Assembly: GCF_001404515.1 (NCBI RefSeq)
Contig: NZ_CXWE01000019.1
Span: 1-45,669 of the forward strand
From: Roseibium album
GTDB lineage: Bacteria; Pseudomonadota; Alphaproteobacteria; Rhizobiales; Stappiaceae
Direction of reading: 5' to 3'
DNA length: 45,669 bases
In this document: positions 17,001 to 25,324 of the stretch, piece after piece
How positions within the stretch are numbered: position 1 is the stretch's first letter
Layout of the letters: each line of letters starts with the position of its first letter
The notes under the pieces: generated by a model
Told to the model about the DNA's origin: nothing
The model's input: the letters and a program-made list of their open reading frames with translations, nothing else
Database searches by the model: none
Program-made: the position numbers and the translations under genes

Positions 17001-17885
17001 CTACCCACTCAAAATCTTGTCACGCTCGTTTCGCAAGGAATCGAAGTGTTCAACCGTGTGAAAAACTCTTTTGCAGAGCTCCTGATAGCCGGGCCAGTAA
17101 CCATGGTCATTTGCCTGTTTTTCAAAGCTGGACGGTTGCCACCAATCGGAAAACCAAGACGACGAACGAGCTTGTTTGACCGCAAGAAGAGGGTTCAAGT
17201 CGCCATGCACGAGCTGAACAAAATTTTCAGGATCCAAGAGATACCCGGACGTCCCGATCGGCGCCTGGTTCAGGCTCAGCTTCCTGCAAGTGTTTGAAAA
17301 GCTGGCTTGATCAAATTCACCCGAGCCGCCGACCACTTCGCTAAGGTTCAACGTCGTATTGAAGATTTTGCTGACAAAGCCATCATGCGACGTGACGATT
17401 GCCACATTGCCTTCCCTGGCCATGCTTCTGATGAAGGCGACTTTTTGGGGATCTTGCTTCACAAGCATATCCGCCAGTTCGGTGCCGTATGAGCTTATCT
17501 GGTGCACTTCGAAAGGATGGCCTTCGCCGTGCTTGAGCCACTCCGGCCGCACATTCAGGTAGCTGGCAACACGGTTGGAAAGATCGAACGAAGGGTAGGC
17601 AATCCCTCCAAACACTCGCTCCAGCTGCTCTGCCGTTTCTTCTGAAACGGCCTCTGCCACTTTCGAAACAGATATTTTCGCCTGGGCGACGTCATTTATC
17701 TGAGCAAGCGCCCATTTGTATCTGGCGGAAACACTGGACAAGAATGTTTCTTCCAACCGCGCGACGATCTCGGCGTTCATGGAACGGTTACTGCGTTTTG
17801 CCGCCTCGGCAATTTGATCGCGCATGCCGTCGGGCAGGCGAACGACAAATTGATCCTTGTCTTTGGCTTTGGTCTGGCTCGTCAT
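17001..17885 (-). CDS. Arc-type ribbon-helix-helix regulator with long C-terminal domain (294 aa)
   Basis: Residues 11-48 form an Arc/MetJ-type DNA-binding module (QFVVRLPDGMRDQIAEAAKR, then SMNAEIVARLEETF). Residues about 55-115 (ALAQINDVAQ...SVSKVAEAV...LSNRVASYLNVRPEWLKHG) look like an Xre-type HTH core of the kind seen in phage and element repressors. The rest is uncharacterised. The likely role is repressor of the element's excision/integration genes, which it faces divergently across a 110-bp space full of TGCTA repeats. The ATG at 17885 was chosen because the Arc module starts just after it; the longer frame from 18083 would swallow the promoter region and overlap the divergent gene. 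Confidence 0.7.
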   Translation of the reverse strand: MTSQTKAKDKDQFVVRLPDGMRDQIAEAAKRSNRSMNAEIVARLEETFLSSVSARYKWALAQINDVAQAKISVSKVAEAVSEETAEQLERVFGGIAYPSFDLSNRVASYLNVRPEWLKHGEGHPFEVHQISSYGTELADMLVKQDPQKVAFIRSMAREGNVAIVTSHDGFVSKIFNTTLNLSEVVGGSGEFDQASFSNTCRKLSLNQAPIGTSGYLLDPENFVQLVHGDLNPLLAVKQARSSSWFSDWWQPSSFEKQANDHGYWPGYQELCKRVFHTVEHFDSLRNERDKILSG

Positions 17886-17904
17886 GGCCTGTTGATACTC
17901 GCAA

Positions 17905-17976
17905 AGTGCTATATAGAAAATGCTAGCATAATGCGATTGTTTCGGCATAGAGTGGCGAATAGATAGCATAGTGCTA
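17905..17976. promoter_or_regulatory. Cluster of TGCTA/TAGCA operator-like repeats between divergent Arc-type genes
   Basis: The divergent region holds TGCTA at 17907, the palindrome TGCTAGCA at 17921-17928, and TAGCA-TAG-TGCTA at 17964-17976. Both flanking genes encode Arc-type ribbon-helix-helix proteins, which usually bind short half-sites in tandem. The repeats are directly visible; assigning them as operators is inference. Confidence 0.6.
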
Positions 17977-17995
17977 CTATTCTGGAGATTAGCAG

Positions 17996-18184
17996 ATGAC
18001 CAAGCAAAACTGGCCCAGGGTCCTTGTCCGCCTCCCGGTTGAGACAAAGCGATTTTTGGAATCGGAAACTCAGAAAAACGCATCGTCCTTGAACAGCGAA
18101 ATCGTGCGCTGCATCCGGCATCGGATGGATGAGCTCAATGCTCCGACACACTCTTCGTCCCTGCCGCCTCGGCTCCCACGCTAA
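17996..18184 (+). CDS. Small Arc-family ribbon-helix-helix protein (62 aa)
   Basis: The sequence is essentially one Arc-type domain: a strand (RVLVRLPVETKRFLE) followed by helices (SSLNSEIVRCIRHRMDEL). GGAG sits nine bases before the ATG. It is divergent from the larger Arc-type regulator and co-oriented with the excisionase-like gene and the integrase. This suggests a counter-acting repressor/activator pair controlling element excision, analogous to a phage switch. That role is inferred from arrangement only. Confidence 0.7.
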   Translation: MTKQNWPRVLVRLPVETKRFLESETQKNASSLNSEIVRCIRHRMDELNAPTHSSSLPPRLPR

Positions 18185-18197
18185 GGGAGCCGTTCTA

Positions 18198-18383
18198 TTG
18201 AGCTCACCAGTTGTCCTCCCCAAAGCCCTCACAGAAGCCAAGACAGCCGTAGAGTGGGTGTCCATATTCGCAGAAAAAGGAATCCGGATTTCTGCCCGCC
18301 AGCTTACGGCGAGGGCTCGAAGACTGGGTGCATTTTATTCCTGCACGCGGCCAATGCTTCTGCATCCCGATCACATTGAATAG
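18198..18383 (+). CDS. Excisionase-like small DNA-binding protein (61 aa)
   Basis: Residues about 15-61 (TAVEWVSIFAEKGIRISARQ, LTARARRLGAF, then MLLHPDHIE) match the winged-HTH outline of short Xis-like or recombination directionality factors found beside tyrosine integrases. The TTG start at 18198 is supported by GGGAG about nine bases upstream at 18184-18188; no ATG occurs in frame near it. It lies 20 bp before the integrase and was probably cotranscribed with it. It would bias the integrase toward excision. Confidence 0.6.
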   Translation: MSSPVVLPKALTEAKTAVEWVSIFAEKGIRISARQLTARARRLGAFYSCTRPMLLHPDHIE

Positions 18384-18403
18384 ATTTTGAACCAGACAGA
18401 TCA

Positions 18404-19513
18404 ATGCCACTCGAACTCATCAGACGAAAAGACTCCGACGTATGGCACATCCGGGGTCGCATCGAAGAAATTCCAGACTGTCAGTACATCCGTAAGAGCA
18501 CGGGAAAAACTAGAAAGGCTGATGCAGAAACGTACCTAGCCTGGTTTAAACATCAAGAAATCAGGGCCTTTTACGCTTCGGATCTACCTCAGGCTGAAAG
18601 GCCATTCCTGTTTTCCGATGCAGTAGAGCTTTACAACCCGACACCCGAATTTGCGGGATATCTCCTGAAGGTCATGCCGTATCTGGAGAACATTCCAGTC
18701 AGTGAGATCACCGGAACATTGGTACGCGATCTCGGACCGATCATTTCCCCGCACAATTCAACGGACACCTGGCGAAAACAAATCATCAATCCCGTGCGGG
18801 CCGTGATCAATCACGCGCACGATCTCGGTAAATGCGAAGCGTTAAAGATCAGAGGCTATTCGAACCAGGAACGAGAAAAACAAGATCAACGGCGCGGCAA
18901 ACAAAGCCGGCCCGAAAAGGTTCCGGGGGACTGGAGCTGGATCCTCGAGTTTCGAAAACACACAGATCTGAGATTTGGGCTACTCGCGCAGTTCATGTTC
19001 GAAACGGCTGCCAGGATTAGCCAAGCACTCGCGATCACTCCGGATGATCTCGACCTGAAGAACTGCGTCGTCTCTATGCCTCCGGCAAAAGGCTTTCCCA
19101 GAACGCCGGTCAAACTCTCTAAAGAGCTCGCGGCCGAATTGATGGAACTAAAACCTCGACGCCCGCGCAGAACAGGAGATCCAAACCAGGAGCGTCCCAT
19201 TCTGCTTTTTGGCTACGCTTCGCGTGGCAGCGTCTACAAGCGATGGAAGCGCGTTTGCAACGCCGCGAAGATTGACGTCCGCATGCCTCATGCTGCTGGC
19301 CGCCATGGCTTTGCAACCGAGATGTTGAACAGACAGGGGATCGACCCCCACTCCGTCGCGAAGCAAGGCCGCTGGGCTGACACGAGACTGCTTTTCGAAA
19401 CCTACGGTCATGCAGAAGACGCAGAGAGCAAGGTCCAAAATGGCCTCAGTACAGGACGCGCACAAGCGTTACAGCGAACATCCAATAACCAATTGAAAAA
19501 TAACAAGGAATAA
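18404..19513 (+). CDS. int: Tyrosine recombinase/integrase of the tRNA-Arg-integrated element (369 aa)
   Basis: Catalytic domain signatures are R204 (AARIS), a lysine in the following beta turn (PPAKG, about 229), the PHAAGRHGFATEM box (about 295-307, with R300/H301), W324 (GRWAD) and the nucleophile Y334 in FETYGHA. The N-terminal 170 residues hold an arm-binding and a SAM-like core-binding region. It ends 14 bp before a tRNA-Arg 3' fragment, the normal arrangement for an integrase whose attachment site is a tRNA gene. The C-terminal tail after the catalytic Tyr is rich in Gln and Asn. An alternative role as a shufflon-type recombinase is unlikely given the att site. Confidence 0.9.
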   Translation: MPLELIRRKDSDVWHIRGRIEEIPDCQYIRKSTGKTRKADAETYLAWFKHQEIRAFYASDLPQAERPFLFSDAVELYNPTPEFAGYLLKVMPYLENIPVSEITGTLVRDLGPIISPHNSTDTWRKQIINPVRAVINHAHDLGKCEALKIRGYSNQEREKQDQRRGKQSRPEKVPGDWSWILEFRKHTDLRFGLLAQFMFETAARISQALAITPDDLDLKNCVVSMPPAKGFPRTPVKLSKELAAELMELKPRRPRRTGDPNQERPILLFGYASRGSVYKRWKRVCNAAKIDVRMPHAAGRHGFATEMLNRQGIDPHSVAKQGRWADTRLLFETYGHAEDAESKVQNGLSTGRAQALQRTSNNQLKNNKE

Positions 19514-19527
19514 GCGAATGACAACCA

Positions 19528-19574
19528 CCCTCCGAAGGCAGAGGTCACAGGTTCGAATCCTGTCGGGTGCGCCA
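19528..19574 (+). repeat. attR: 3' half of a tRNA-Arg(CCG) gene
   Basis: The segment contains the anticodon loop CTCCGAA (anticodon CCG), the 3' anticodon strand GGCAG, a five-base variable loop, the T arm (ACAGG-TTCGAAT-CCTGT), acceptor strand CGGGTGC, discriminator G and CCA. The 5' half of a tRNA is absent; the upstream sequence does not pair as a tRNA. It is therefore the duplicated attachment core left by integration into the tRNA 3' end. The intact tRNA-Arg gene should lie at the other end of the element, left of this window. Confidence 0.9.
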
Positions 19575-19983
19575 ATTCCGTGCATGTTCCTCCCGAAGAG
19601 ATCGCTGACATTGACAATCTGAATCACGGATTTCACGCTTGTGCCAAGCGCGTTTGTAACAACTCGGGGCAACCGTCGTTAAAGTCGAAGGTTCATTGTT
19701 GTAAGCAAGGGCTTCAAAGGGCCAGAGCCTGCTGTCAATCTCGCTGAGTTCGAAGGTTTTGCTCAGAAACTCCCGCGCAAATTGATTGTGTCCTTTTAGG
19801 CAGACACGAGACAACGCTTCACACGTAAGTTCGGTCGTGGGACGGTTCGTCAGGGTCACACCACATGACTATTGTCCCAGGTGCTTTGACAATCAATTCA
19901 GTCGAAACAAAATGTTACAGCACACGTTTAAGTGGCACTCATTGATTAGCTCCATATTCTACCCCAGATTTTAAGAGATTTTT
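19575..19983. other. Intergenic chromosomal stretch right of attR
   Basis: No supported gene. A 104-codon minus-strand frame ends in the familiar antisense-tRNA peptide RTRQDSNL and is spurious. This is the first host DNA after the element. Confidence 0.55.
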
Positions 19984-20028
19984 CTTAAATCCAAGATAGC
20001 TATTTGTGTTTGCAATCTTGGATTTAAG
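19984..20028 (+). promoter_or_regulatory. 14-bp inverted repeat overlapping the ribosome-binding region of the EF-hand gene
   Basis: CTTAAATCCAAGAT and its exact reverse complement ATCTTGGATTTAAG are separated by 17 bases and end ten bases before the ATG at 20038. The 3' arm contains most of the AAGGA purine stretch used as ribosome-binding site. If the RNA folds, the site is sequestered; as DNA the repeat could be an operator. Confidence 0.65.
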
Positions 20029-20037
20029 GATTTCGTT

Positions 20038-21516
20038 ATGAAGCGCAGAATTGCAATCTTTGGTGCCTTGTTAGCTGTGTCATCCCCTACTTGGTCGCAA
20101 TCGCGCATAAGTGCGGATGACATGCTTCGCCAACTTGTTAGTCGCGGGACGGAGCGCGCGGAAGAACAGCTTATCAACCAGCTTTTTTCCATGGCGCCGA
20201 CGGGTGTACTGACGCGTGAGATGGCAGAGACAATCGATCAAAGGCAATCTGCTTCAAACCGAATTAGTGTGATGGCTCCGGTCTTGCAGAATGACCTCGA
20301 TGGAGACGCAGAAGTGTCGCAGCTTGAGATCGACCGCGTTCGAGCCGTGATGTCGGGCAAAAAAAGATCGCATTTTGAGAAAATGTTGCTCAAGGTCGAC
20401 ACCAACAAGGATGGGATTTTGTCGGCGGCTGAAATAGGGGCTATGGCAGACGAAACCGTGGCAAAACAACAAGCCAACCGTAAGCGCCGCTCGCTGCAGG
20501 GCGCCTCGTTCATGGTTTTCGATTCCAATGACGACGGTGTGGTTGTCGTCGATGAAGTCCTTCAAACCTTGAGGCGTGTGGCCGAGGAAGGCGCTCCTGT
20601 CAGAAGCAATGCTGGCATAGGGCAATCCACCGGCTGCAATTTGCCACCTCCATCTCAAAAGGCAGAAGTTGTTTTCCTGGGTGGTTATGAAGGAACCGCG
20701 GTGTCCAACGTGGCGGTAGCAGGTCTTGATCGTGAAACCAGCTTTGCGACGCTCGATATCGAAAGGGGTGAAAATCCGGTTTACATCGTTGTTAGCGTCC
20801 ACGATGCGATGGTCCTGCGCATCACCGGGGCGACGGAGCGCGTTGAACGATTTGTCGGCGTGAGCCGTAGCGGCATCGGGGTGGTCGGGTTGCCGAGAGA
20901 CAGAGTTGAACTCGCCACGCTGAAAGAATGTCGCATTCCACCGGCTCATAATCTCGATTCCTCGAACGGGATAAAAGCACGAGCTCTACTGACCGCGAAC
21001 CTTGACCGGGAGGTCCAGATGGCGGGTCACTACGACCTTGGTTGGGTGAAACTTCCTTCTGGTCGCAGCGACACATCAGCAAAACCGCGACAGGCCAGTG
21101 GTGGTCTTGTCATTCACAAAGGCAACAGACGCTTTCGAATGACTGACGACGGCTTTGAAGAGATGGTCGCTTCAAACACACCTTCAGCACTACAATCAGA
21201 TCTTCGTCGCTACTACCCGGACGGCGTTGCGACCGTCGATCCAGAAAGCGTCGTGACCGACGGCAAGGCCGAAGAGTATGATGTACTGCCACAGCAGGCG
21301 GGTTTGATCCAATTGATGGAAAGCGGCGCATTGAGCGTGCTAAGTGACGGCACCTTTTCTATCGACAAACCAATCGCCAGATTTCCTGCGGGGCTGAACG
21401 GAGGACACTCTGTAAGGTTTGTCTTGCGGCGTGGCGTTCCAATGCCTGCAGGCAATCCCGGTCATTCGAGGGTACTGATCGAAGAGACCGGGGCGTGCGC
21501 TGGGTCACGGTGTTGA
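20038..21516 (+). CDS. Exported EF-hand domain protein (492 aa)
   Basis: A signal peptide (MKRRIAIFGALLAVSSPTWS) suggests export to the periplasm or outside. Three EF-hand-like calcium loops follow at residues about 86-97 (DLDGDAEVSQLE), 121-132 (DTNKDGILSAAE) and 162-173 (DSNDDGVVVVDE). The 300-residue C-terminal region is mostly beta-like and unassigned, with isolated cysteines near residues 201, 305 and the C-terminus. It is probably a calcium-responsive secreted or periplasmic protein. There is no operon partner: the next gene is convergent. The start follows the inverted repeat and AAGGA. Confidence 0.8.
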   Translation: MKRRIAIFGALLAVSSPTWSQSRISADDMLRQLVSRGTERAEEQLINQLFSMAPTGVLTREMAETIDQRQSASNRISVMAPVLQNDLDGDAEVSQLEIDRVRAVMSGKKRSHFEKMLLKVDTNKDGILSAAEIGAMADETVAKQQANRKRRSLQGASFMVFDSNDDGVVVVDEVLQTLRRVAEEGAPVRSNAGIGQSTGCNLPPPSQKAEVVFLGGYEGTAVSNVAVAGLDRETSFATLDIERGENPVYIVVSVHDAMVLRITGATERVERFVGVSRSGIGVVGLPRDRVELATLKECRIPPAHNLDSSNGIKARALLTANLDREVQMAGHYDLGWVKLPSGRSDTSAKPRQASGGLVIHKGNRRFRMTDDGFEEMVASNTPSALQSDLRRYYPDGVATVDPESVVTDGKAEEYDVLPQQAGLIQLMESGALSVLSDGTFSIDKPIARFPAGLNGGHSVRFVLRRGVPMPAGNPGHSRVLIEETGACAGSRC

Positions 21517-21684
21517 GCGAAACGCGCGCGAGGAGGGCACCTTTGCCGGACAAGAAGGCTGTGAGGTCGCGTTTTCCGTCGAGAGTAATGGGGCCGGCGA
21601 ATTCCCTATGCACACCGACAGGTGTCAACGAAAACGGAGCGCATTTGCGCCCCGTCCCCGTTGTCTTTCGCAGTAATAATGGCA

Positions 21685-22914
21685 TCAGCGCTTCGGGATG
21701 ATGTTGTGTTCCGGACCGAAGGGGAAGCCGGTGATGTTTTCCGCGCCGTCCTCGGTCACGATGAGGATATCGTGTTCACGATAGCCACCTGCCCCGGCGT
21801 CGCCTTCCGGGATCATGATCATGGGTTCCATCGAGACGACCATGCCCGGCTCAAGCACTGTTTCGACATCCTCGCGCAGTTCCACGGCAGCTTCACGGCC
21901 ATAATAATGGCTGAGCACACCGAAGGAGTGGCCGTAGCCGAAGCTGCGGTATTTCAGCAGATCGTGGCTGCGGTAGATGCCGTTGAGCTCTGAAGCAATG
22001 TCGCAGCAACGCGCACCCGCCTTGATCAGTTTGAGGCCTTCGCGATGTACATGGCAGTTGATTTCCCAAAGACGCAGGTGCTCGTCTGACGCGTGTTCGC
22101 AAAAGAGCGTGCGTTCCAGGGCCGTGTAATACCCGAAGATCATCGGGAAACAGTTCAGGCTCAGGATATCGCCTGCCTCGACCACCTTGTTGGTGACCGG
22201 ATTGTGGGCACCATCGGTGTTGATCCCCGACTGGAACCATGTCCAGGTGTCCATCAGTTCGACAAACGGGAAGGACTTCGCGATTTCCCGGATCATGGCG
22301 TTGGTCGATGCGATGGCAACTTCATGTTCGGTGACGCCTGCCTGAACAGCCTCGACGAGCGCTGCACCACCGACGTCGCAAATACGTGCGCCTTCCCGGA
22401 TCAGCACATGTTCCTCGGCACTCTTGATCGTGCGCTGCGCCATGGCGTCCGCGGCGATATCGACGAACTCGACCCCTGGGAAAGCCGCTTCAAGCAACTT
22501 GAGAAGATCAAGCGAAACATGATCAAACTCGATGCCGATGCGCCTGACGGACGGATTGGGCCAGCCCACCAGCGTCTGCAGGGCGTGAAAGTAGTTGTCC
22601 CGGCGCCAATCGGTATAGATCACGGTATCGCCATGGGTCCGGCGCCAGGGTTGGCCGCCGTCTATGCCGGCCGCAACCGTGGTTGCCTTGTCCTGCGTGA
22701 TTACAAGGCCGTATTTCCGACCGAAGTAGCAGTACAGAAAACCGGAGTAGTAGCAGATGTTGTGATAGGAGGTGAACAGGCAGGCGTCGATCTGGCGCCC
22801 TGCCATGAGCTTGCGCAGGCCCGCCTGCCTCCGGTCCATTTCTTCCGGAGAGAACGGGGAAAAGGCCTTCTCACCATTGTTCATTTCGTAAATGCGGATC
22901 ATGTCGTCGCTCAT
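21685..22914 (-). CDS. Creatinase (creatine amidinohydrolase), M24 family
   Basis: 409-aa pita-bread-fold hydrolase converting creatine to sarcosine and urea. Long stretches resemble the biochemically characterised Pseudomonas creatinase: FTSYHN...YYSGFLYC, DGGQPWRRT, the block around H237 in DGAHNPVT (catalytic histidine), LSLNCFPMI, YYTALERTLF, SFGYGHSFG and VSMEPMIM...GGYREHDI. The residues that coordinate substrate rather than metals in creatinases are retained, which distinguishes it from Xaa-Pro peptidases. A strong AAAGGAGAT lies before the ATG. It is downstream of a polyamine-type ABC transporter on the same strand, so the import substrate may be creatine or a related guanidino compound. 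Confidence 0.9.
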   Translation of the reverse strand: MSDDMIRIYEMNNGEKAFSPFSPEEMDRRQAGLRKLMAGRQIDACLFTSYHNICYYSGFLYCYFGRKYGLVITQDKATTVAAGIDGGQPWRRTHGDTVIYTDWRRDNYFHALQTLVGWPNPSVRRIGIEFDHVSLDLLKLLEAAFPGVEFVDIAADAMAQRTIKSAEEHVLIREGARICDVGGAALVEAVQAGVTEHEVAIASTNAMIREIAKSFPFVELMDTWTWFQSGINTDGAHNPVTNKVVEAGDILSLNCFPMIFGYYTALERTLFCEHASDEHLRLWEINCHVHREGLKLIKAGARCCDIASELNGIYRSHDLLKYRSFGYGHSFGVLSHYYGREAAVELREDVETVLEPGMVVSMEPMIMIPEGDAGAGGYREHDILIVTEDGAENITGFPFGPEHNIIPKR

Positions 22915-22984
22915 GGAAGATCTCCTTTCTTGAATGCGGTCCTATTCCGCCTTGTCTTCCGTTACAGGGCCAAAAACGCAAAAC

Positions 22985-23012
22985 GGGCCGGCTTCCTTCA
23001 AGAAGCCGGCCC
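22985..23012 (-). terminator. Intrinsic terminator between the ABC transporter and creatinase
   Basis: A perfect 11-bp stem (GGGCCGGCTTC/GAAGCCGGCCC) with a six-base loop. On the minus strand it is followed by GTTTTGCGTTTTT. It lies between the last permease gene and creatinase in the direction of transcription, so it would reduce or stop read-through into creatinase. Confidence 0.75.
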
Positions 23013-23118
23013 GCCAGGCCCAAAATCAAATTGTCATGCTACCGGGAAAACCCTTGTCTTCCACCCGGCGACTGGCGTTCCGCCACCGGCACCTTTTTTG
23101 TGAGCAGCTGGGCTGAAA

Positions 23119-23973
23119 TCAGCCCGGTGTCACACCTCTAAGCCTTTCTGAACGACGGCGCAAGAGCTCCAGTACGGTCAGAAGCGCAATCGAAATGAAC
23201 ACCATGAGGGAGGCCACTGCCAGAATGGTCGGCGAGATCTGTTCGCGCAGTCCCGTGAACATCTGCCAGGGCAAGGTTTTCTGTCCGGCGGAACCAAGGA
23301 AGAGCACCACGACCACTTCGTCGAACGAGGTGATGAAGGCAAACAGCGCGCCGGAAACAACGCCAGGGATGATCAGCGGCATCTGCACCTTGAAGAAGGT
23401 GGTGACCGGGTTTGCACCAAGGCTTGCCGATGCCCGAACGAGACTGCGGTCAAACCCGACCAGCGTCGCAGTCACGGTAATGATCACGAAGGGCGTGCCG
23501 AGCGCGGCGTGCGCCAACACGACGCCGACATAGGTGCCCTGCAGGCCGATGTACGAAAAGAAGAAATACATGCCGGCAGCCGAAATGATCAACGGCACGA
23601 TCATTGGAGATATCAGGATCGCCATGATCACGGGCTTGAACGGCACATGCGACTGCGAGAGGCCGATCGCTGCCACGGTTCCAAAAGTGGTCGCGAGCAG
23701 CGTTGCAACGGGCGCAATGAGAAACGAGTTCTTCAGTGCCTGCTGCCAATCCGGATTGGTGAAGAAGTCGTTGTAGTGCTTGAGCGAGTAGCCCTCTGGC
23801 TTCAGCGACAGCATCTCCTTGGTGAAGGTGAAGAAATCCTGGGCGTTGAAGCTGAGCGGGAGGATCACCATGATCGGGAAGATCAGAAAGAAGAAGATCA
23901 ACCCGCAGATAAACCTGAAACTGTAGAACCATGTCCGCTGGAGAGGGGACGCATATGGTGGAAGTGCGCTCAT
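23119..23973 (-). CDS. ABC transporter permease, PotC-like (284 aa)
   Basis: Inner-membrane permease with about six hydrophobic segments. The binding-protein-dependent transport signature is ASLGANPVTTFFKVQMPLI, where EAA-loop residues contact the ATPase. The opening helix (FICGLIFFFLIFPIMVILPLSF) and overall length match the second permease of spermidine/putrescine-type importers. The gene starts ten bases after the first permease's stop. Substrate specificity cannot be read from the permease; creatinase next door suggests a guanidino compound. Confidence 0.85.
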   Translation of the reverse strand: MSALPPYASPLQRTWFYSFRFICGLIFFFLIFPIMVILPLSFNAQDFFTFTKEMLSLKPEGYSLKHYNDFFTNPDWQQALKNSFLIAPVATLLATTFGTVAAIGLSQSHVPFKPVIMAILISPMIVPLIISAAGMYFFFSYIGLQGTYVGVVLAHAALGTPFVIITVTATLVGFDRSLVRASASLGANPVTTFFKVQMPLIIPGVVSGALFAFITSFDEVVVVLFLGSAGQKTLPWQMFTGLREQISPTILAVASLMVFISIALLTVLELLRRRSERLRGVTPG

Positions 23974-23982
23974 CTGGTCCTC

Positions 23983-25251
23983 CTATCCGAGCTTGACGTT
24001 GTCGATGCCGACGATCTTGTCGTAGACAACAAAGAGAACGAGAACCGCTACCAGCAGCAGGGTACCAAGTGCGGCTGCCAGACCCCAGTTGAGCGATGAC
24101 GAGATGTGATAGGCAATCCGGTTGGATATGAAGATACCGGACGTCCCGCCCACAAGCTCGGGCGTGATGTAGTAGCCGATCGACAGAATGAAGACGAGAA
24201 CCGCACCGGCACCGATGCCGGGAACCGATTGCGGGAAATAGACCCGCCAGAACGCCGTCCAGTCGTTCGCGCCGAGGCTTTTCGCCGCGCGGACATATGT
24301 TGGCGAAATCGTCTTCATTACCGAATAGAGCGGCAGGATCATGAACGGAAGCAGAATGTGCGTCATGGCAATGATCGTGCCGGTCTGGTTGTTGATCATC
24401 ACCAGACGGCCGCTGTCGGAGATCAGATTTATCCAGACCAGAAAATCATTGATAACGCCCTGTTGTTGCAAGAGCACCTTCCAGGCGGATGTTCGGACCA
24501 GCAGTGATGTCCAGAACGGCAGAAGCACGAGGATCATCAAGAGGTTTGACGTCCGCAGCGGCAGGGCCGCCAGCAGAAATGCGATCGGGTAACCGAGCAA
24601 CAGACATGACAGGGTGATGACAATGGACAGGAACAGGGTGCGCCCGAACAGGAACAGGTAGATACGTTCGTCGGCGGGTTTGAGCTCAACGCCTTCGGGG
24701 CCAAGCTTGGCATCAAAAGCGTTCAGGAAGTATCCGCCCGTATAAGCGGGTGAAAACTGCTTCAGAACCTGCCAGGTCGTGACGTCTCCCCACTTCTTGT
24801 CGGCTGCCAGAAACTGGTCCTTGAGTGGCTCGCCTTCGTCCATGCGCTTGATGCGGCGGCCGGTCTTGCGGAACAGACTGGAAATCCCGCTTTGCTCATA
24901 GTTCAGACGAGACCCGAGGCGGGTGTGGGTTTTTTTATCCACGGCGACGACCATGTCGTCATAGAGAGCGGCAAAGACGGCTTCGTCCGGGACTTCACCG
25001 GATCCGGGGTCCCATTCCTGCAGCGCCACAACCGTCTTTGGCAGGGTCTCCTCAACAATGCTGTTCTCAACTGACCTGTGCAGCATATCGATGATAGGCG
25101 CAACAAACGTGATCAGGATAAAGATCAGCAGGGGAGCGACCAGCAGGAATGCGCGCAATTTCTCTCGAAACAGTGCACGGCCAAGGGCGGCTTTCAAAGG
25201 CCGTCCGTCCTGCGTCGTCAATACCTGACCGTCCTGGGTCGTATCGCTCAT
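23983..25251 (-). CDS. ABC transporter permease, PotB-like, with enlarged periplasmic region (422 aa)
   Basis: The N-terminal helix (FLLVAPLLIFILITFVAPII) is followed by an unusually long hydrophilic segment, residues about 55-190, before the remaining helices resume at YLFLFGRTLFLSIVITLSCLL. PotB-type permeases are usually about 280-320 residues, so this insertion accounts for the extra length. The EAA-type loop is AKSLGANDWTAFWRVYFPQSVPG. The orientation implies that the insertion is periplasmic, where it could contact the binding protein. It is operonic with the binding protein upstream (74-bp gap) and the second permease downstream. Confidence 0.85.
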   Translation of the reverse strand: MSDTTQDGQVLTTQDGRPLKAALGRALFREKLRAFLLVAPLLIFILITFVAPIIDMLHRSVENSIVEETLPKTVVALQEWDPGSGEVPDEAVFAALYDDMVVAVDKKTHTRLGSRLNYEQSGISSLFRKTGRRIKRMDEGEPLKDQFLAADKKWGDVTTWQVLKQFSPAYTGGYFLNAFDAKLGPEGVELKPADERIYLFLFGRTLFLSIVITLSCLLLGYPIAFLLAALPLRTSNLLMILVLLPFWTSLLVRTSAWKVLLQQQGVINDFLVWINLISDSGRLVMINNQTGTIIAMTHILLPFMILPLYSVMKTISPTYVRAAKSLGANDWTAFWRVYFPQSVPGIGAGAVLVFILSIGYYITPELVGGTSGIFISNRIAYHISSSLNWGLAAALGTLLLVAVLVLFVVYDKIVGIDNVKLG

Positions 25252-25324
25252 GAAACTGTCTTCCGCATATCAAGAAAAAGGTTCCGGGTGAGGCTTTCCC
25301 CCACCCGGACCATAGTCAGTTGGC

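Noticed and set aside
16875..17297. 140-codon plus-strand frame upstream of the Arc-type gene
   Set aside because: Mostly antisense to the 294-aa regulator and without recognisable motifs.
19545..19859. 104-codon minus-strand frame reading out of the tRNA fragment
   Set aside because: Ends in RTRQDSNL, the well-known spurious translation of the tRNA antisense strand.
22093..23103. 336-codon plus-strand frame
   Set aside because: Antisense to creatinase, whose long motifs leave no doubt about the coding strand.
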